The notes below the pieces were generated by a model. That model was not told the origin of the DNA, ran no database searches, and was given only the letters and a program-made list of their open reading frames with translations. This document shows positions 9,627 to 19,740 of a DNA stretch of 64,000 nt, one piece after another. Source of the DNA: JACQXM01 sp964569425 (GTDB taxonomy: Bacteria > Planctomycetota > Phycisphaerae > UBA1845); NCBI GenBank assembly GCA_964569425.1, contig CAZMVD010000006.1, positions 6,686-70,685 on the forward strand, written 5' to 3'. The position numbers and the translations under genes were made by a program. Position 1 is the stretch's first letter. Each line of letters begins with the position of its first letter.

Positions 9627-10178
9627 TCAGGGATTGCGTTGAACGGTCACCGTGTCTCCGGCGCGAATCCCGCGCCGCGCCAACTCGCCGGCCGGCACCT
9701 CCAGCGCATACAGCGCCGGCCCGTTCGAGTAATGTGGGTTGGTCGTTTCCGGCCCCATCGTCTCAATGTTGGCGATGGTCAGATCTTCGCGAATGAAGGC
9801 AATGTCCAGCGGGATCAGCGTGTTGAGCATCCAGAAGGAGAGTACTTCCGGCTGATCGAAAACGAAGAACATGCCGGCGTCGGCGGCCAGGGTGCGGCGA
9901 AACATCAAACCCCGGACGCGGGTCGCAAACGTCTCCGCGAACTCGACGCGAAAAGTATGTGCGCCGATGGTGACGGTCCCCACGGGCAACCCCGCCGGAC
10001 TGACCAGCGGGGCTGATCCTCCGGGGTCGGATTCCGCCCCCGCTCCGCCCGATCCACCGGTACGCGCCGGCGAATTCAGCGAAACGCAGCCACCTACCAA
10101 CAGCCATACCATCCCGAGGTATGTGCAGCGCGTTAGCCGTCGTTTCAATCGCATCAGAGATCGGTCGTCGCCTTTCAT
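9627..10178 (-). CDS. DUF192 family lipoprotein
   Basis: About 183 residues. After an arginine-rich start comes a hydrophobic segment ending in the lipobox LVGGC, so it is probably a lipoprotein. A Gly/Ser/Pro-rich linker leads to a DUF192 domain with its typical RGLMFR, GMFFVF and FWMLNTLIPLDIAFI motifs and a closing strand that forms the small beta barrel. The biochemical role of DUF192 is not settled. The start was placed at the ATG preceding the signal sequence; the frame is open a further 100 codons upstream, but that part looks non-coding. It is the first gene of a probable mtnP/PQQ-protein transcription unit. Confidence 0.85.
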   Translation of the reverse strand: MKGDDRSLMRLKRRLTRCTYLGMVWLLVGGCVSLNSPARTGGSGGAGAESDPGGSAPLVSPAGLPVGTVTIGAHTFRVEFAETFATRVRGLMFRRTLAADAGMFFVFDQPEVLSFWMLNTLIPLDIAFIREDLTIANIETMGPETTNPHYSNGPALYALEVPAGELARRGIRAGDTVTVQRNP

Positions 10179-10694
10179 TGGTCCGTCATTCTGCCTTGGT
10201 CTCTGCGTTTGCACAAACATCGGTGATTCTCTACTTCGTCCGGGGTCGATAATAAAAGTATTTTTATCGGATTCTTGTTGAGTCTTCGAAGCACAAACCG
10301 CTAGAATGCACCTCGCGTCGAGCGGGCCCCTTGAAGCCGGTGTTGGGGCTGCGCTACATGGTTCCACCGGAAATGCTGGACAACTTTCAACCGGCTTGAC
10401 GATCCGGAAGACGGCGGGCGTACGGCCGGCCGATGTTGAGCGTACGCACGGGTTTCCGCGTACCAATCGCGCCATCATTCGTCAGGTCCAAAGAGAACTG
10501 TATTCGAATCGAAGCAGAGTGAATGGTCTGCCGTATCGGAACAACGGGTTGTGATGGCGGCGCGACCCCATTGCACCCTGAAGCCCTTTGGGGCGAGGGC
10601 CGACTCGATTTCATATTCGCGTGTCAGTCCATTGCACGAGGCGCATGGGTCGCCTCGAAATGGGAAAGGTTGATTACCAGAAGGAGATCAGCGG
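10179..10694. other. Intergenic region between divergent genes
   Basis: About 515 bp between the DUF192 lipoprotein and the subtilase, which are divergently transcribed. An AT-rich stretch with an imperfect inverted repeat (CGATAA ... TTATCG) lies at 10247-10270 and is a likely promoter area. A clear AAGGAG Shine-Dalgarno sits 8 nt before the subtilase ATG. I see no further gene here. Confidence 0.5.
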
Positions 10695-12953
10695 ATGACC
10701 AAGGCAAGACAGAGGGGGCGGGAGAGGCAAGGGGTCGTCGGTTCAGGTGCTGCCAGGTTTCGCGTCACAACCTCCGGATTGGCCGCCGTGCTCCTGATGA
10801 GCGCACTCGTCGCCGCCGCGCCGCAGTTCATTGCAGTGGAGCGGCCGCCGGCCATCGAGTTTCCGGAAATGTTCGTCCCGGATGAATTCGTGGTGGAATT
10901 AAGCCTCAACGCACGGCGACAGGTGACCGTAGCGCAGAACGCGGATCGTCCGCGGGTCAGTATCGCCGGTTTGCAGCGTGCCCTCGACGACGCAGGCGTC
11001 GTGGGGTTCCGGCAGCAGTTCGTGGGCGCCAAACCGCAGCCGGTAGGTGGGAAGTATCCGGACTTGACCGGCTACTACACCGTCAAGATCGGCGCCGGGG
11101 TAGACCTGAAGGCGGCGATGGATACCTTTGCGCGGAACCCGCATGTCGCCCGCGTCGAGCCGATCGGGATCCACCCCATTCACGCAGAGCCCAACGATCC
11201 GTACTACCGCGACTCGCCGAATCCGAACTTCCCCTTCGACCAGTGGCATTATTTCGACCGTGGGTCGGAGGCCCACAGCATTCAGGCAGACCAGGCGTGG
11301 GACCTCAACGCGGGAAGCCCGACGGTGTATGTGGGCATTCTCGATTCGGGCGTGCGGTATTATCACTGGGATCTGGGGGGATCGAATCCGCCGGGTCCTT
11401 CAGACAACGTGACCAACGGCAACATCTTCATCAACCTGGGTGAAATCCCTGGAAACGGCATCGACGACGACGGCAACGGCTTCGTGGATGACGTGGTGGG
11501 CTACGACTTCGTGGCGTCTGCCTCCGGCGGCGCTGGTTGTCAGTGCAGTGATTCGGACTGCGGAACTGTCGATAACGATCCGCGCGACCACAACGGCCAC
11601 GGCACGCACGTAGCGGGCACCGTCGGCGCGATCACCAACAACAACGTCCTGGTGGCGGGTGTGGCCGGCGGTTTGGCCGGGGGCACGTCCACCAGCACAG
11701 CGAACGGCATCAAGATCATTCCACTGCGAATCGGCTGGAACGCCAAGTGCTTCGGAGCAGACGGGTACGGTTTCGTCAACATGGCTTATGCCGCATCGGC
11801 CATGAACTACGTGGCCAACCTGGTGGACCAGGGGTACAAAGTGGCGTCGATCAACTGTTCATGGGGCTCGTCCAATTCGGGCGGCATCGACGCGGCGGTC
11901 AATGCGCTGTTGGCGCGCAATGTGTCCGTGATTCACGCCGCGGGCAACAGCAACTCGAGCAGCTCGGACTACTTGGGCACCAAGGCCGGGGTCATCAGTG
12001 TGGCAGCAACCACCCGCACAGGCACCGGGGCCAGCTTCACCAATCATGGATCGTGGGTGGAGGTCGCTGCTCCGGGCGTGGAAATCCTGAGCACCTATCA
12101 CCACTTCCCCGATCCGGCCAACGATTACATCGCGCTTCTGGACGGAACGTCGATGGCGGCGCCGCACGTCGCGGGCATCGCTGCGCTGCTCGATTCTTGC
12201 GTTCCAAACCTCAGCGGGACGGATAAGCGCAACCTGATCATGAACAACGTTCGTCCGTACAGCGACAGCCGTAACCTCGGCACGGGCATCGCCAACGCCA
12301 AGTTGGCGCTCCAGGCCGCCGGATGTTCGTCCGCGCCGCAGTGTTCGACCAATGCCGACTGTAATGACGGGGACGCCTGCACGACGGACGTCTGCTCGAA
12401 CGGACAGTGCTCCAATACGCCCATCAATTGCAACGACGGCAACGCCTGCACGACCGATAGCTGTTCAGGCGGGGCGTGTTTCAATGATCCCATCACTTGC
12501 AATGACGGCAACGCCTGCACGACGGATAGCTGCAACTCGTCGAGCGGATGCGTGTTCACGCCGATCAACTGTGATGACGGCAGTTTGTGCACGACCGATT
12601 CGTGCAGCAACGGGGTGTGCTCGAACACGCCGATCAACTGCAACGACGGCGATCCGTGCACGAGCGATAGCTGCAATCCCAGCACCGGTTGCGTGAACAC
12701 TCCGCCTGCCTGCGGCCCGTCCGACGGCTGCTGCCCGTCGGGGTGTTCTTCCGGAAGCGATCCGGACTGCGCCGCCGGACCGGTGTGCGGAAATGACATC
12801 TGTGAAATCAGCGGCGGCGAAAACTGCACCAATTGCCCGGCGGACTGCAATGGTGTTACGACTGGTCGCCCGACCAATCGGTACTGCTGCGGAACGGACG
12901 TCAATTGCAGCGATCCGCGCTGCACCGGAAACGGCAATACTTGCCAGCCGTAA
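10695..12953 (+). CDS. Secreted subtilisin-like (S8) serine protease with Cys-rich tail
   Basis: 752 residues. A hydrophobic signal segment (LAAVLLMSALVAAAP) is followed by a propeptide-like region (about 40-170) and a peptidase S8 catalytic domain with the full triad: Asp217 in GILDSGV, His302 in NGHGTHVAG and Ser486 in GTSMAAPHVAG. From about residue 543 a tail of repeated CNDGNACTTDSC units (about 12-14 residues between repeats) is followed by a second cysteine cluster near the end. The tail is probably disulphide-rich and extracellular, perhaps Ca-binding or adhesive. The start is supported by AAGGAG. The gene is followed by a strong hairpin terminator. Cleavage target is unknown. Confidence 0.95.
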   Translation: MTKARQRGRERQGVVGSGAARFRVTTSGLAAVLLMSALVAAAPQFIAVERPPAIEFPEMFVPDEFVVELSLNARRQVTVAQNADRPRVSIAGLQRALDDAGVVGFRQQFVGAKPQPVGGKYPDLTGYYTVKIGAGVDLKAAMDTFARNPHVARVEPIGIHPIHAEPNDPYYRDSPNPNFPFDQWHYFDRGSEAHSIQADQAWDLNAGSPTVYVGILDSGVRYYHWDLGGSNPPGPSDNVTNGNIFINLGEIPGNGIDDDGNGFVDDVVGYDFVASASGGAGCQCSDSDCGTVDNDPRDHNGHGTHVAGTVGAITNNNVLVAGVAGGLAGGTSTSTANGIKIIPLRIGWNAKCFGADGYGFVNMAYAASAMNYVANLVDQGYKVASINCSWGSSNSGGIDAAVNALLARNVSVIHAAGNSNSSSSDYLGTKAGVISVAATTRTGTGASFTNHGSWVEVAAPGVEILSTYHHFPDPANDYIALLDGTSMAAPHVAGIAALLDSCVPNLSGTDKRNLIMNNVRPYSDSRNLGTGIANAKLALQAAGCSSAPQCSTNADCNDGDACTTDVCSNGQCSNTPINCNDGNACTTDSCSGGACFNDPITCNDGNACTTDSCNSSSGCVFTPINCDDGSLCTTDSCSNGVCSNTPINCNDGDPCTSDSCNPSTGCVNTPPACGPSDGCCPSGCSSGSDPDCAAGPVCGNDICEISGGENCTNCPADCNGVTTGRPTNRYCCGTDVNCSDPRCTGNGNTCQP

Positions 12954-13005
12954 TCCGGATGGTGTGGATGTAACGTAGTTCGATCCTCCAACGCTGTTGT
13001 TCAAG

Positions 13006-13039
13006 GCAGGCCGGCGGTGAATCCTCACCGCCGGCCTGC
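13006..13039 (+). terminator. Hairpin terminator after subtilase gene
   Basis: A perfect 15-bp GC-rich stem (13006-13020 with 13025-13039) with a 4-nt loop lies about 50 bp downstream of the subtilase stop. The following sequence is only weakly T-rich, so it may pause or protect the 3' end rather than terminate efficiently. Confidence 0.65.
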
Positions 13040-13178
13040 GGTGTTATCGCCCGCGTACTAAAAGCGGGAATCCCAATCGGCTCGTCGCCTTCAGTCTCGC
13101 AGCGGCAGCCCCTCCCCGCCGATCCTGGAACCGGATTGCGCTTGAATTCCGGCGGGCGACCGGCGACAATGCGCCATC

Positions 13179-13775
13179 ATGTCTCGGGCTGATTCAACTC
13201 GGGTGTCGCTTCTGCTGCGTCTGCGCGACCGCGCCGACACACTGAGCTGGTCCGAATTCCACGACCGCTACGGTGAGTTGCTCTATCGCTATGCGCGCGG
13301 CCGTGGCGCCTCCCATGCCGACGCCGAAGACGCGGTACAGGAGGTGGAAATGTACCTGTTCAAGGCGATGGACAATTTCGAGTACGACGCGCGCAAAGGC
13401 CGTTTCCGCAGTTACTTGCGCTCCGCAGTGATCCACGCACTCGGTCGGCGGGCATCCCGCCAGGCGCGCGAGCCGGCCGGGTACGACCCGGCCACGCTGG
13501 GCGAGCTGGCCGAAAGCCAACAGGCGCCTGAGGACGCCCAGTGGGAGCGCGAGTGGCAGCTTCACCGATTGCGCTGGGCCCTGCGGTCAGTCGCCGGAGA
13601 GTTTGAAGAGAAGACCCTTCAGGCGTTTGAATTGCACGTTCTGGGTGGGTTATCGGTGGATGAAACGGCTGACCAGCTTGCAATGGGTAAAGCCAGTGTA
13701 TATCAGGCAAAGTCACGCCTGCTGAAGCGAGTGCGAGAGCGGCTGGAGGCCCTGGATCCGGATGCGGATATCTGA
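13179..13775 (+). CDS. ECF-type RNA polymerase sigma factor
   Basis: 198 residues of the sigma-70 ECF group. Region 2 spans about residues 20-90 with YARGRGASHADAEDAVQEV and the RFRSYLRSAV helix; region 4 lies at about 130-190 with GGLSVDETADQLAMGKASVY, a helix-turn-helix that reads the -35 element. No anti-sigma gene follows; instead a Ser/Thr kinase lies 236 bp downstream in the same direction, the arrangement typical of planctomycete ECF groups where phosphorylation is thought to control the sigma factor. ATG was chosen as the first start with no long upstream extension. Target promoters are not evident. Confidence 0.92.
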   Translation: MSRADSTRVSLLLRLRDRADTLSWSEFHDRYGELLYRYARGRGASHADAEDAVQEVEMYLFKAMDNFEYDARKGRFRSYLRSAVIHALGRRASRQAREPAGYDPATLGELAESQQAPEDAQWEREWQLHRLRWALRSVAGEFEEKTLQAFELHVLGGLSVDETADQLAMGKASVYQAKSRLLKRVRERLEALDPDADI

Positions 13776-14011
13776 GTTGGGAGCCGACCCGAACCGCCCG
13801 CCGACCCGCAACGTGGGTGTTTGTTGCATGATCAGTTAGATCCGCATGTGGTGTCAAGTTGGGCAGCACGACGTCTATCTTCCTTCTGAAGTAGTGCTGT
13901 GTCAGGGGGCGACTTCAAGGTACATACCGCGCCGGGGTGCCCGGTCCGCCCCGCGTGTGAACGGAATGCCGTACCCAAAGGCAACCCCGATGCCGTTCCC
14001 GCGTTACCTGA

Positions 14012-16870
14012 ATGGAATGTCACACTGTGTCACCTGAACCCCTGATCGAAGGAAACGACGACCCGCTGGTGGCGGAGTTGCGCGCCGCCTTCGGGTTTGG
14101 GACTCGCGGGCTGGGGCCGGAGGGCTCCCAGACGGATGGCGCGTCCAGCCGGTTATCGCCCTTCGGAACCGCCGCGCCGGAGCTATCCGCCCTGGCGCCG
14201 GCAAGCCGGCTCGGCGACTTTGAGATTCTTGGCGAGATCGGTCGCGGCGGCATGGGGGTCGTGTACCGGGCTCGGCAGGTGTCGCTGGATCGCCTCGTCG
14301 CGTTGAAGGTCCTGCCCGCGTCGCGGCAGCGACATGGCGCCTCCCTGGAACGTTTCCTGCGCGAAGCCCGCGCAGCGGCAAGGCTCAACCACGAAAACGT
14401 CGTACCCGTGTACTCCCACGGCGAGTGCGACGGATTCTATTACTACGCCATGAAGCTGGTCGAAGGCGTAACGCTCGACCTGGCGATCCGCTCCCACCCG
14501 GAACTGCTCAGTGCCACACATGCGTCATCGGCAGCGGCACGCCGCTTCAGCCGAACGAGGCCGGTGACAAAATCACTCACCGTTTCCGTGCCCGGGGCCG
14601 CCACCCCGCCCGCGCCCCACCCCGCCACCGCGGCGCCGGATGGGGAAGCCACCGTCACCTGCGACCACACCGCGCAAGACTACCGCCACATGGCGAACCT
14701 CCTCATCGGCGTCGCCGAAGGATTGGCCCACGCCCATGCCAACGGCGTCGTGCATCGTGATATCAAGCCTCACAACCTGATCCTCGGGCACGAACAGCGT
14801 CTCTACATCACCGATTTCGGACTTGCCTACCTGGTCAGCGAACCGCACGTCACCGTAAGCGGCGAAGTCATGGGCACCCCTGCCTATTTGTCGCCCGAAC
14901 AGGTGCGCGGCCATATCCGCGAAATCGACCACCGCACCGACATCTACTCGCTCGGCGTCACGCTCTACGAAATGCTCACCAACACGCGACCCTTTCAGGG
15001 AGAAACGCGCGACCAGGTGCTGCACTCCATCAGCGCCAAGGACCCCGCACCGCCGCGGCGGCGAAACCCGCGCGTGCCCGTCGATCTCGAAACCATCTGC
15101 CTGCGCGCCATCGAAAAAGACCCCGCCCGCCGCTACCCCGGCGCGGCCGACTTCGCCGAAGACCTGCGGCGCTTCGTCGACGGACGCCCCATCCTAAGCC
15201 GCCGCGCCGGACCGATGGAACGCGCCGTCAAGTTTGCCCGGCGCAATCGTGCCGCTTCCACAGCCCTGGTGGCCGCAGTCATCATCGCCGCGGTGACCTC
15301 CGGATGGGGGCTCACGGCCTGGGCCGCCAAACGCGCGGAGGGGCAGCGCCTGGTACGAAAGGCGTACGAGCAACTGGTATACAACGACTATCGCCGGCCG
15401 GAGCGCATCGCCGCCGAGTTGCGGACCGCGGAAGAATTGAAAGCGCCGGCTACCGCGATGCACTTCGTCCGCGCGCTGGTCGCCATGGGTGAATCCAACG
15501 TAGAAAAAACGCACGCCGAACTGGCGCCCGTGCTCGCAGAAGATCCCGGTAATCGACAGGCGTTATACGTCCTGGCGTGGGCGCGGTGGCGGGCGGGCGA
15601 TCCGGAAGGGTCGCGTGAGGCGTTCGCACAGGCCGAGGCGCTCGGCGGGGCGCAAGGCCCCGAAGAGTATTTCTTCCGCGGACTGGCCGCCCACTTTAAT
15701 GATCCGCCGCTGGCCATGGAATCCTATCGCCGCGCCAACCTGCTCCGCGCCCTCAACCACCAGTTCTTCCCGCAGGCCATGCTGCACCTGGCCCGTGCGC
15801 AAAATCAGCAAATGTACGCCCGACGCACCGCCGATTCATTCGCCGAAACCGAATCCAGCCTGCGCACGCTCATCACCAACCAGTATTACGAGGCCTATCC
15901 CTATTATCTGCTCTCCATCGCCCATCGCCTCCGCGCCGAAGTGTACGAAAACAGCGCCGGAACGCGCGGCGCTTCGGATTCGCAGAACCATTTCGACGAA
16001 GCACTCCGCTGGGCCCGTGCCGGGCAGCAGGTCGATCCGGCAGACGATCGACCGGTCACCGCGGAAGCCGAATGCCTGGAACGGCTGGGCCGCTTCGACG
16101 AAGCACTGGCCGCGCGGAACCGCGCCATCGCCCTGGCCGACACCGCGCAAAAACGCTGCGAAGGTCTGCACTTCCGCTGGCGGCTGCATTACTGGCTGGG
16201 CGACTTCCCCGCCGCGCTGCAGGATATCGAGGCGCATTCCGCATGTATGCCCGATAATCTCTTCTACCGCCATGTGTATCCCGCGCTCGTCGCGGCGGAA
16301 ATGGGTGACATGGCCACGGCACAACAACACGCCGCGGCGCTCGCCGGTGCCCCCGACGCCGCGCACAGCCCCACCGCGTTGTTCACCATGCCGCGAACGA
16401 TTCTCGCCGCCGGCGTGTGGCGGCTGCTGGGCCGGCCTGCGGAGGCGGCAGAATTGCTGGCGGCGTCCGATCCCGCCGGTTCCGAGAACAACGCGGAATC
16501 AACCGCCTGGTTGCGTGCGCTGTGGAGCTATTCTGCGGATCGAATGACCTTGGACGAGTTGGAGGCGATCGCCGCGGAATCTCCCCGGCCCTGGAAACTG
16601 ATGGGAGAAGCCTGGTTTCACGCAGGCTTGAAATCGCTGGCGGCGGGCGATCGCGCGGCGGCGACCGCCGCCCTGCAACAGTCCTATCAGTCCTTCGATA
16701 GTGCCTTGGATTTCTCGTTTCATTCTCGTATACTGTTGGTCAAACTGGCCGCGGATCCGCAATGGCCAATGTGGATTCCTCCCGTGCCACCCACGGAGCA
16801 GTTGCCTGTCCGGCTCCCGGTGCACAGCGGCAACGCGCCTGACCTGTCGTCCGCAGAAGGGGAAGAATAA
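14012..16870 (+). CDS. Membrane Ser/Thr protein kinase with TPR-like sensor
   Basis: 952 residues. A Hanks-type kinase domain starts at LGDFEILGEIGRGGMG (glycine loop 77-82), with the ATP lysine in VALK (99), catalytic loop HRDIKPHN (248-255), DFG (268-270) and an activation segment ending TPAYLSPEQ. A low-complexity Ala/Pro linker is inserted around residues 170-215 between the N-lobe and the catalytic loop. One transmembrane helix follows at about 405-425 (ALVAAVIIAAVTSGWGLTAW), then some 500 residues of helical TPR-like repeats outside the membrane. All catalytic residues are present. It stands behind an ECF sigma factor and its stop is 1 nt before the next gene, so it is probably co-transcribed with it. 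Confidence 0.93.
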   Translation: MECHTVSPEPLIEGNDDPLVAELRAAFGFGTRGLGPEGSQTDGASSRLSPFGTAAPELSALAPASRLGDFEILGEIGRGGMGVVYRARQVSLDRLVALKVLPASRQRHGASLERFLREARAAARLNHENVVPVYSHGECDGFYYYAMKLVEGVTLDLAIRSHPELLSATHASSAAARRFSRTRPVTKSLTVSVPGAATPPAPHPATAAPDGEATVTCDHTAQDYRHMANLLIGVAEGLAHAHANGVVHRDIKPHNLILGHEQRLYITDFGLAYLVSEPHVTVSGEVMGTPAYLSPEQVRGHIREIDHRTDIYSLGVTLYEMLTNTRPFQGETRDQVLHSISAKDPAPPRRRNPRVPVDLETICLRAIEKDPARRYPGAADFAEDLRRFVDGRPILSRRAGPMERAVKFARRNRAASTALVAAVIIAAVTSGWGLTAWAAKRAEGQRLVRKAYEQLVYNDYRRPERIAAELRTAEELKAPATAMHFVRALVAMGESNVEKTHAELAPVLAEDPGNRQALYVLAWARWRAGDPEGSREAFAQAEALGGAQGPEEYFFRGLAAHFNDPPLAMESYRRANLLRALNHQFFPQAMLHLARAQNQQMYARRTADSFAETESSLRTLITNQYYEAYPYYLLSIAHRLRAEVYENSAGTRGASDSQNHFDEALRWARAGQQVDPADDRPVTAEAECLERLGRFDEALAARNRAIALADTAQKRCEGLHFRWRLHYWLGDFPAALQDIEAHSACMPDNLFYRHVYPALVAAEMGDMATAQQHAAALAGAPDAAHSPTALFTMPRTILAAGVWRLLGRPAEAAELLAASDPAGSENNAESTAWLRALWSYSADRMTLDELEAIAAESPRPWKLMGEAWFHAGLKSLAAGDRAAATAALQQSYQSFDSALDFSFHSRILLVKLAADPQWPMWIPPVPPTEQLPVRLPVHSGNAPDLSSAEGEE

Positions 16871-16871
16871 C

Positions 16872-18320
16872 ATGACCGTTCTCGTCGTTGCCTTTCGGGC
16901 TCGTTTTGCACTGGTCTTGGCCGGCGTCTTGTTGGGCGTGGCCGCCGTTACGACCTGGCTGCCGCGGGCCGCCGCCGCGCCCCCGGTAGCGCCGATCCCC
17001 ACGCCCTTCTATTCCTTCGATGGCCAATCGCCCAAGGTTATGTCGGGTTCGTTCACCGCCGCGGATATCCTGCAACTCGGCCAGCCCGATCCAACGGTCG
17101 TGGTCGCGGGCACCGCCCTGGGCTTTACCTCACCCAACGACGAACTTGACGGCCTCTCCGCCGCCAACCAGGACCTCGGGTTGACCACCTCCTTTGTAAT
17201 CATGTTCTCGGTCGATCGCGGCACCCAGGGAAATGTCGCACCCGAGCCATCGAATGTCGCCGCCGCCGTCCCCTACAACGTGCAGGACCAGGCGGCCAAG
17301 GGCCAGGCAGCGGGCGACCTGTTCATGTCCGCGGCATTGTTCGATCGCGCCGGCATTATTCCCAACCAACTCGCCGCAGTGCTGCAGAACAACGTGCTGG
17401 CCATCAACAACTACGACGAAGGCGGCACCGACTACGCCGCCAATCCCGAAACCAGCGCCGCACAGTCCTCCACCGATCCCCAGGACAACGTCACATCCAG
17501 CACCCCCCTGCCCATCGCATTGGGGCGCGCGGCCGGCGGAGTGGTCCGGGTTTACTATTCCGCCACGGCGGCTTCGCCCTCGTTATTGAGCCTCAGTGCG
17601 CCCCAAATGCCCAGCGGCGCGAACATCTTCTTCCACCCCGACCCCACCGATCCCGTGCTGATGCCCACGATCTTCGCCAGTTTCCAGCAACTGGGGCTGC
17701 TCCCGCAGGACGACATCAACGCCATGATCGTCATCGACGCCAACAACAATGGCCAGTTCGACGGCAATGACCAGGTCATCTACTCGCTCGCGGGCGAATC
17801 TCCCTCGCTGGAGATGATCCCCGGAACCAACCCCATTACCGGCCGAACCGATCTGTTCAGCTCCTCACCCGGAATGGGGGCGCGGCTGTATGCTTCCGGT
17901 GCGGACCTCGGCCTCGGCGCCATGTCCGACAACATCGACGCACTGATGTTCCTGCCCTGTAACAATGCCGCCCAATGCGCGGCGCAGCACGGCATCCGCT
18001 CCCCGAAAGGCGACTTCAACGACGACGGACAGGTGGACGCAACCGATTTTGAGGACCTCGAGCAGTGCTACACCGGCCCGGGCATTGCCTACGGTCCGGG
18101 CTGCGAAAAGGGCGACTTCGACGGCGACGGAGATATCGATTGTGCCGACTGGCTTCAATTCCGCGATGCCTGGACCGCCGGTCCGCCGCTGCCGGATCTG
18201 GCGCAGTGCCCCAACAACGTGCCCGCCGCCTCCCAATGGGGCCTGCTGACCCTCGCGCTGCTGATGCTGGCAGCAGGATCAGCCATGCTCCGCCGGCGCC
18301 TTTCGCGCCCGGCCGCTTGA
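16872..18320 (+). CDS. Secreted protein with dockerin-like repeats and IPTL-CTERM signal
   Basis: About 482 residues. It begins with a signal peptide (residues 1-36, ...LPRAAAA) and ends with VPAASQWG, a hydrophobic helix and an RRR cluster, an IPTL-CTERM-type sorting signal. Before that lie two EF-hand-like dockerin repeats (DFNDDGQVDATDFEDL and DFDGDGDIDCADWLQF). The middle region is beta-rich and unrecognised; it contains DANNNGQFDGND, a further Ca-binding-like loop. ATG is 1 nt after the kinase stop, implying coupled translation. The C-terminal tripartite signal predicts processing at the membrane and attachment to, or release at, the cell surface. Confidence 0.85.
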   Translation: MTVLVVAFRARFALVLAGVLLGVAAVTTWLPRAAAAPPVAPIPTPFYSFDGQSPKVMSGSFTAADILQLGQPDPTVVVAGTALGFTSPNDELDGLSAANQDLGLTTSFVIMFSVDRGTQGNVAPEPSNVAAAVPYNVQDQAAKGQAAGDLFMSAALFDRAGIIPNQLAAVLQNNVLAINNYDEGGTDYAANPETSAAQSSTDPQDNVTSSTPLPIALGRAAGGVVRVYYSATAASPSLLSLSAPQMPSGANIFFHPDPTDPVLMPTIFASFQQLGLLPQDDINAMIVIDANNNGQFDGNDQVIYSLAGESPSLEMIPGTNPITGRTDLFSSSPGMGARLYASGADLGLGAMSDNIDALMFLPCNNAAQCAAQHGIRSPKGDFNDDGQVDATDFEDLEQCYTGPGIAYGPGCEKGDFDGDGDIDCADWLQFRDAWTAGPPLPDLAQCPNNVPAASQWGLLTLALLMLAAGSAMLRRRLSRPAA

Positions 18321-18404
18321 TCCGCTCCGCGGAACATGCGATTTTTCGGTCGAATGTCCGAGGCGTTGCGAAAGCTGGTCAATCTTGGAATCGGTTCAGC
18401 TTTC

Positions 18405-19388
18405 ATGTTCCGCCGCGTGACTGTTGGATTCGAACGCGCTCTATGCTTGGGCGCTGCTTGCGCCATTTCCCTGACCATTCCCTGCCCGGCCGGTGAACCC
18501 GGCCCGCCGGTTTCCCCGTGTGCGTTTGACCACACGCACGAGGAATACGTCGTCAACGCCAAGGCCATGGTGGACGCCGGCGCGGACCTGGGCGAAATGC
18601 TTGATACGCTGGCGTGCATCGGAAGGACAAAGAAGCAGACGGGTTATTGGGTAGACCCACAAAGCGCCGCCTTTGGCGCCTGGTTCGCGCTCGCACCCTC
18701 CGACGAAGTGCGGCGGCGGCGGTTGCTGGCGATTGTCGAAGACCCCGAAACGACTTATGGCTTCTTCATGCAGGCGACCGAGCTGCTGCTCTATGTCGCG
18801 GATGAACACGCCAGAAACGTACTGCTCGCGCAGTTTCAACAGTCGTGGCCCGTGGACCAGTTTGCGCCGTCGAATCCGCGATGGCGCGCATGCCTCACCT
18901 TTTTTCTGGAGGATGACGACCCAAGGATCACTCCGTTAATAGAGAAGTTCATCGCGTATCACGAACCGAGCCATCCCATGCGCGGGCACTTCGAATCGTA
19001 CTTGAGGGACCTGCGAATGGGGAATAGCAAAGAAGACTTGCTCGGGGAGATTGAATCGTGCAGAAAGGGCGGCGCTCGCCCGTGGGCCATTCGGCGGGCG
19101 CTGCGCCTGACGGACGACGCCGAGGAAGTGCGCGCGGCCGTTCGGCGTTGGATGGCGGAAGAGGTGCAGATCAACGGCAGCTTCTTGACCATCGCAGACG
19201 TGTTCGCATTCACCGAACAACTCAGATTGTTCGATGAGAATGAGGAGGGGCTTGTGGCCAAATGCCGCGAGTTCTTGCGCATCTCCGAGCGAATGGGGTG
19301 TCGAGCCGGCCCAGAGTCAACCGTGCCATGGGCGGACGAGATCATCCGGACGAAGCGCGCAGCGTATTATGGTACAACGTCGAAGTAG
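18405..19388 (+). CDS. Secreted hypothetical helical protein
   Basis: About 327 residues. The chosen ATG precedes an n-region and hydrophobic core (LCLGAACAISLTIP) that look like a signal peptide; an ATG 23 codons upstream is in frame but would bury it. The mature protein is alpha-helical, rich in Glu/Arg, with HEAT- or TPR-like spacing but no motif I recognise. It contains paired Cys near the N-terminus and at residue about 60. It lies 84 bp after the IPTL-CTERM gene on the same strand and may be the last member of that unit. Confidence 0.65.
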   Translation: MFRRVTVGFERALCLGAACAISLTIPCPAGEPGPPVSPCAFDHTHEEYVVNAKAMVDAGADLGEMLDTLACIGRTKKQTGYWVDPQSAAFGAWFALAPSDEVRRRRLLAIVEDPETTYGFFMQATELLLYVADEHARNVLLAQFQQSWPVDQFAPSNPRWRACLTFFLEDDDPRITPLIEKFIAYHEPSHPMRGHFESYLRDLRMGNSKEDLLGEIESCRKGGARPWAIRRALRLTDDAEEVRAAVRRWMAEEVQINGSFLTIADVFAFTEQLRLFDENEEGLVAKCREFLRISERMGCRAGPESTVPWADEIIRTKRAAYYGTTSK

Positions 19389-19461
19389 GACCACCGGCCG
19401 AATGCGGCACTCGCCGGACTTGTCGGCCCGCCTGAGTATCGGCGGCTCTGCCTCAGCATGG

Positions 19462-19740
19462 ATTGTGGTGGCGACCGCGGGCGCGGAATCGCCAATCGAT
19501 GCGTCGGCAGCGCTTGTTGCGGTCCACGCCCCAGTTCACGACGCGCGATCGTAATCCCGTCTCGTCATCCACCCTGGCTCCCAACGCCTGTTCTTCCAAT
19601 ACGTTCGGTGCGCAATCGGCCATGTTCAGCCAGCTTCCGTGCTTGGGCGCATGAGTCACTTCGATCCGTTGGATGAGCCGCCGCGCTTCGGCCGACTCGA
19701 ACGCCTCAAATGGCGTCGCGAACAGTCGTTGGCTGTACTC
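19462..19740 (-). pseudogene. IS630-family transposase C-terminal relic
   Basis: A minus-strand frame of about 93 codons reads EARRLIQRIEVTHAPKHGSWLNMA and closes with IDWRFRARG. This matches the C-terminal third of IS630-family DDE transposases, where PKHGSWLNMAE carries the last catalytic glutamate and DWRF lies near the end. Here that glutamate position is Asp (NMAD), the N-terminal two thirds with the first two acidic residues are missing, and upstream sequence gives no continuation in any frame. No terminal inverted repeats are evident. It is a degraded fragment, not an active element. Confidence 0.75.

Noticed and set aside
19462..19740. Active IS630 transposase
   Set aside because: Only the C-terminal third remains, the last catalytic acid is changed, and no terminal repeats or N-terminal part is present.
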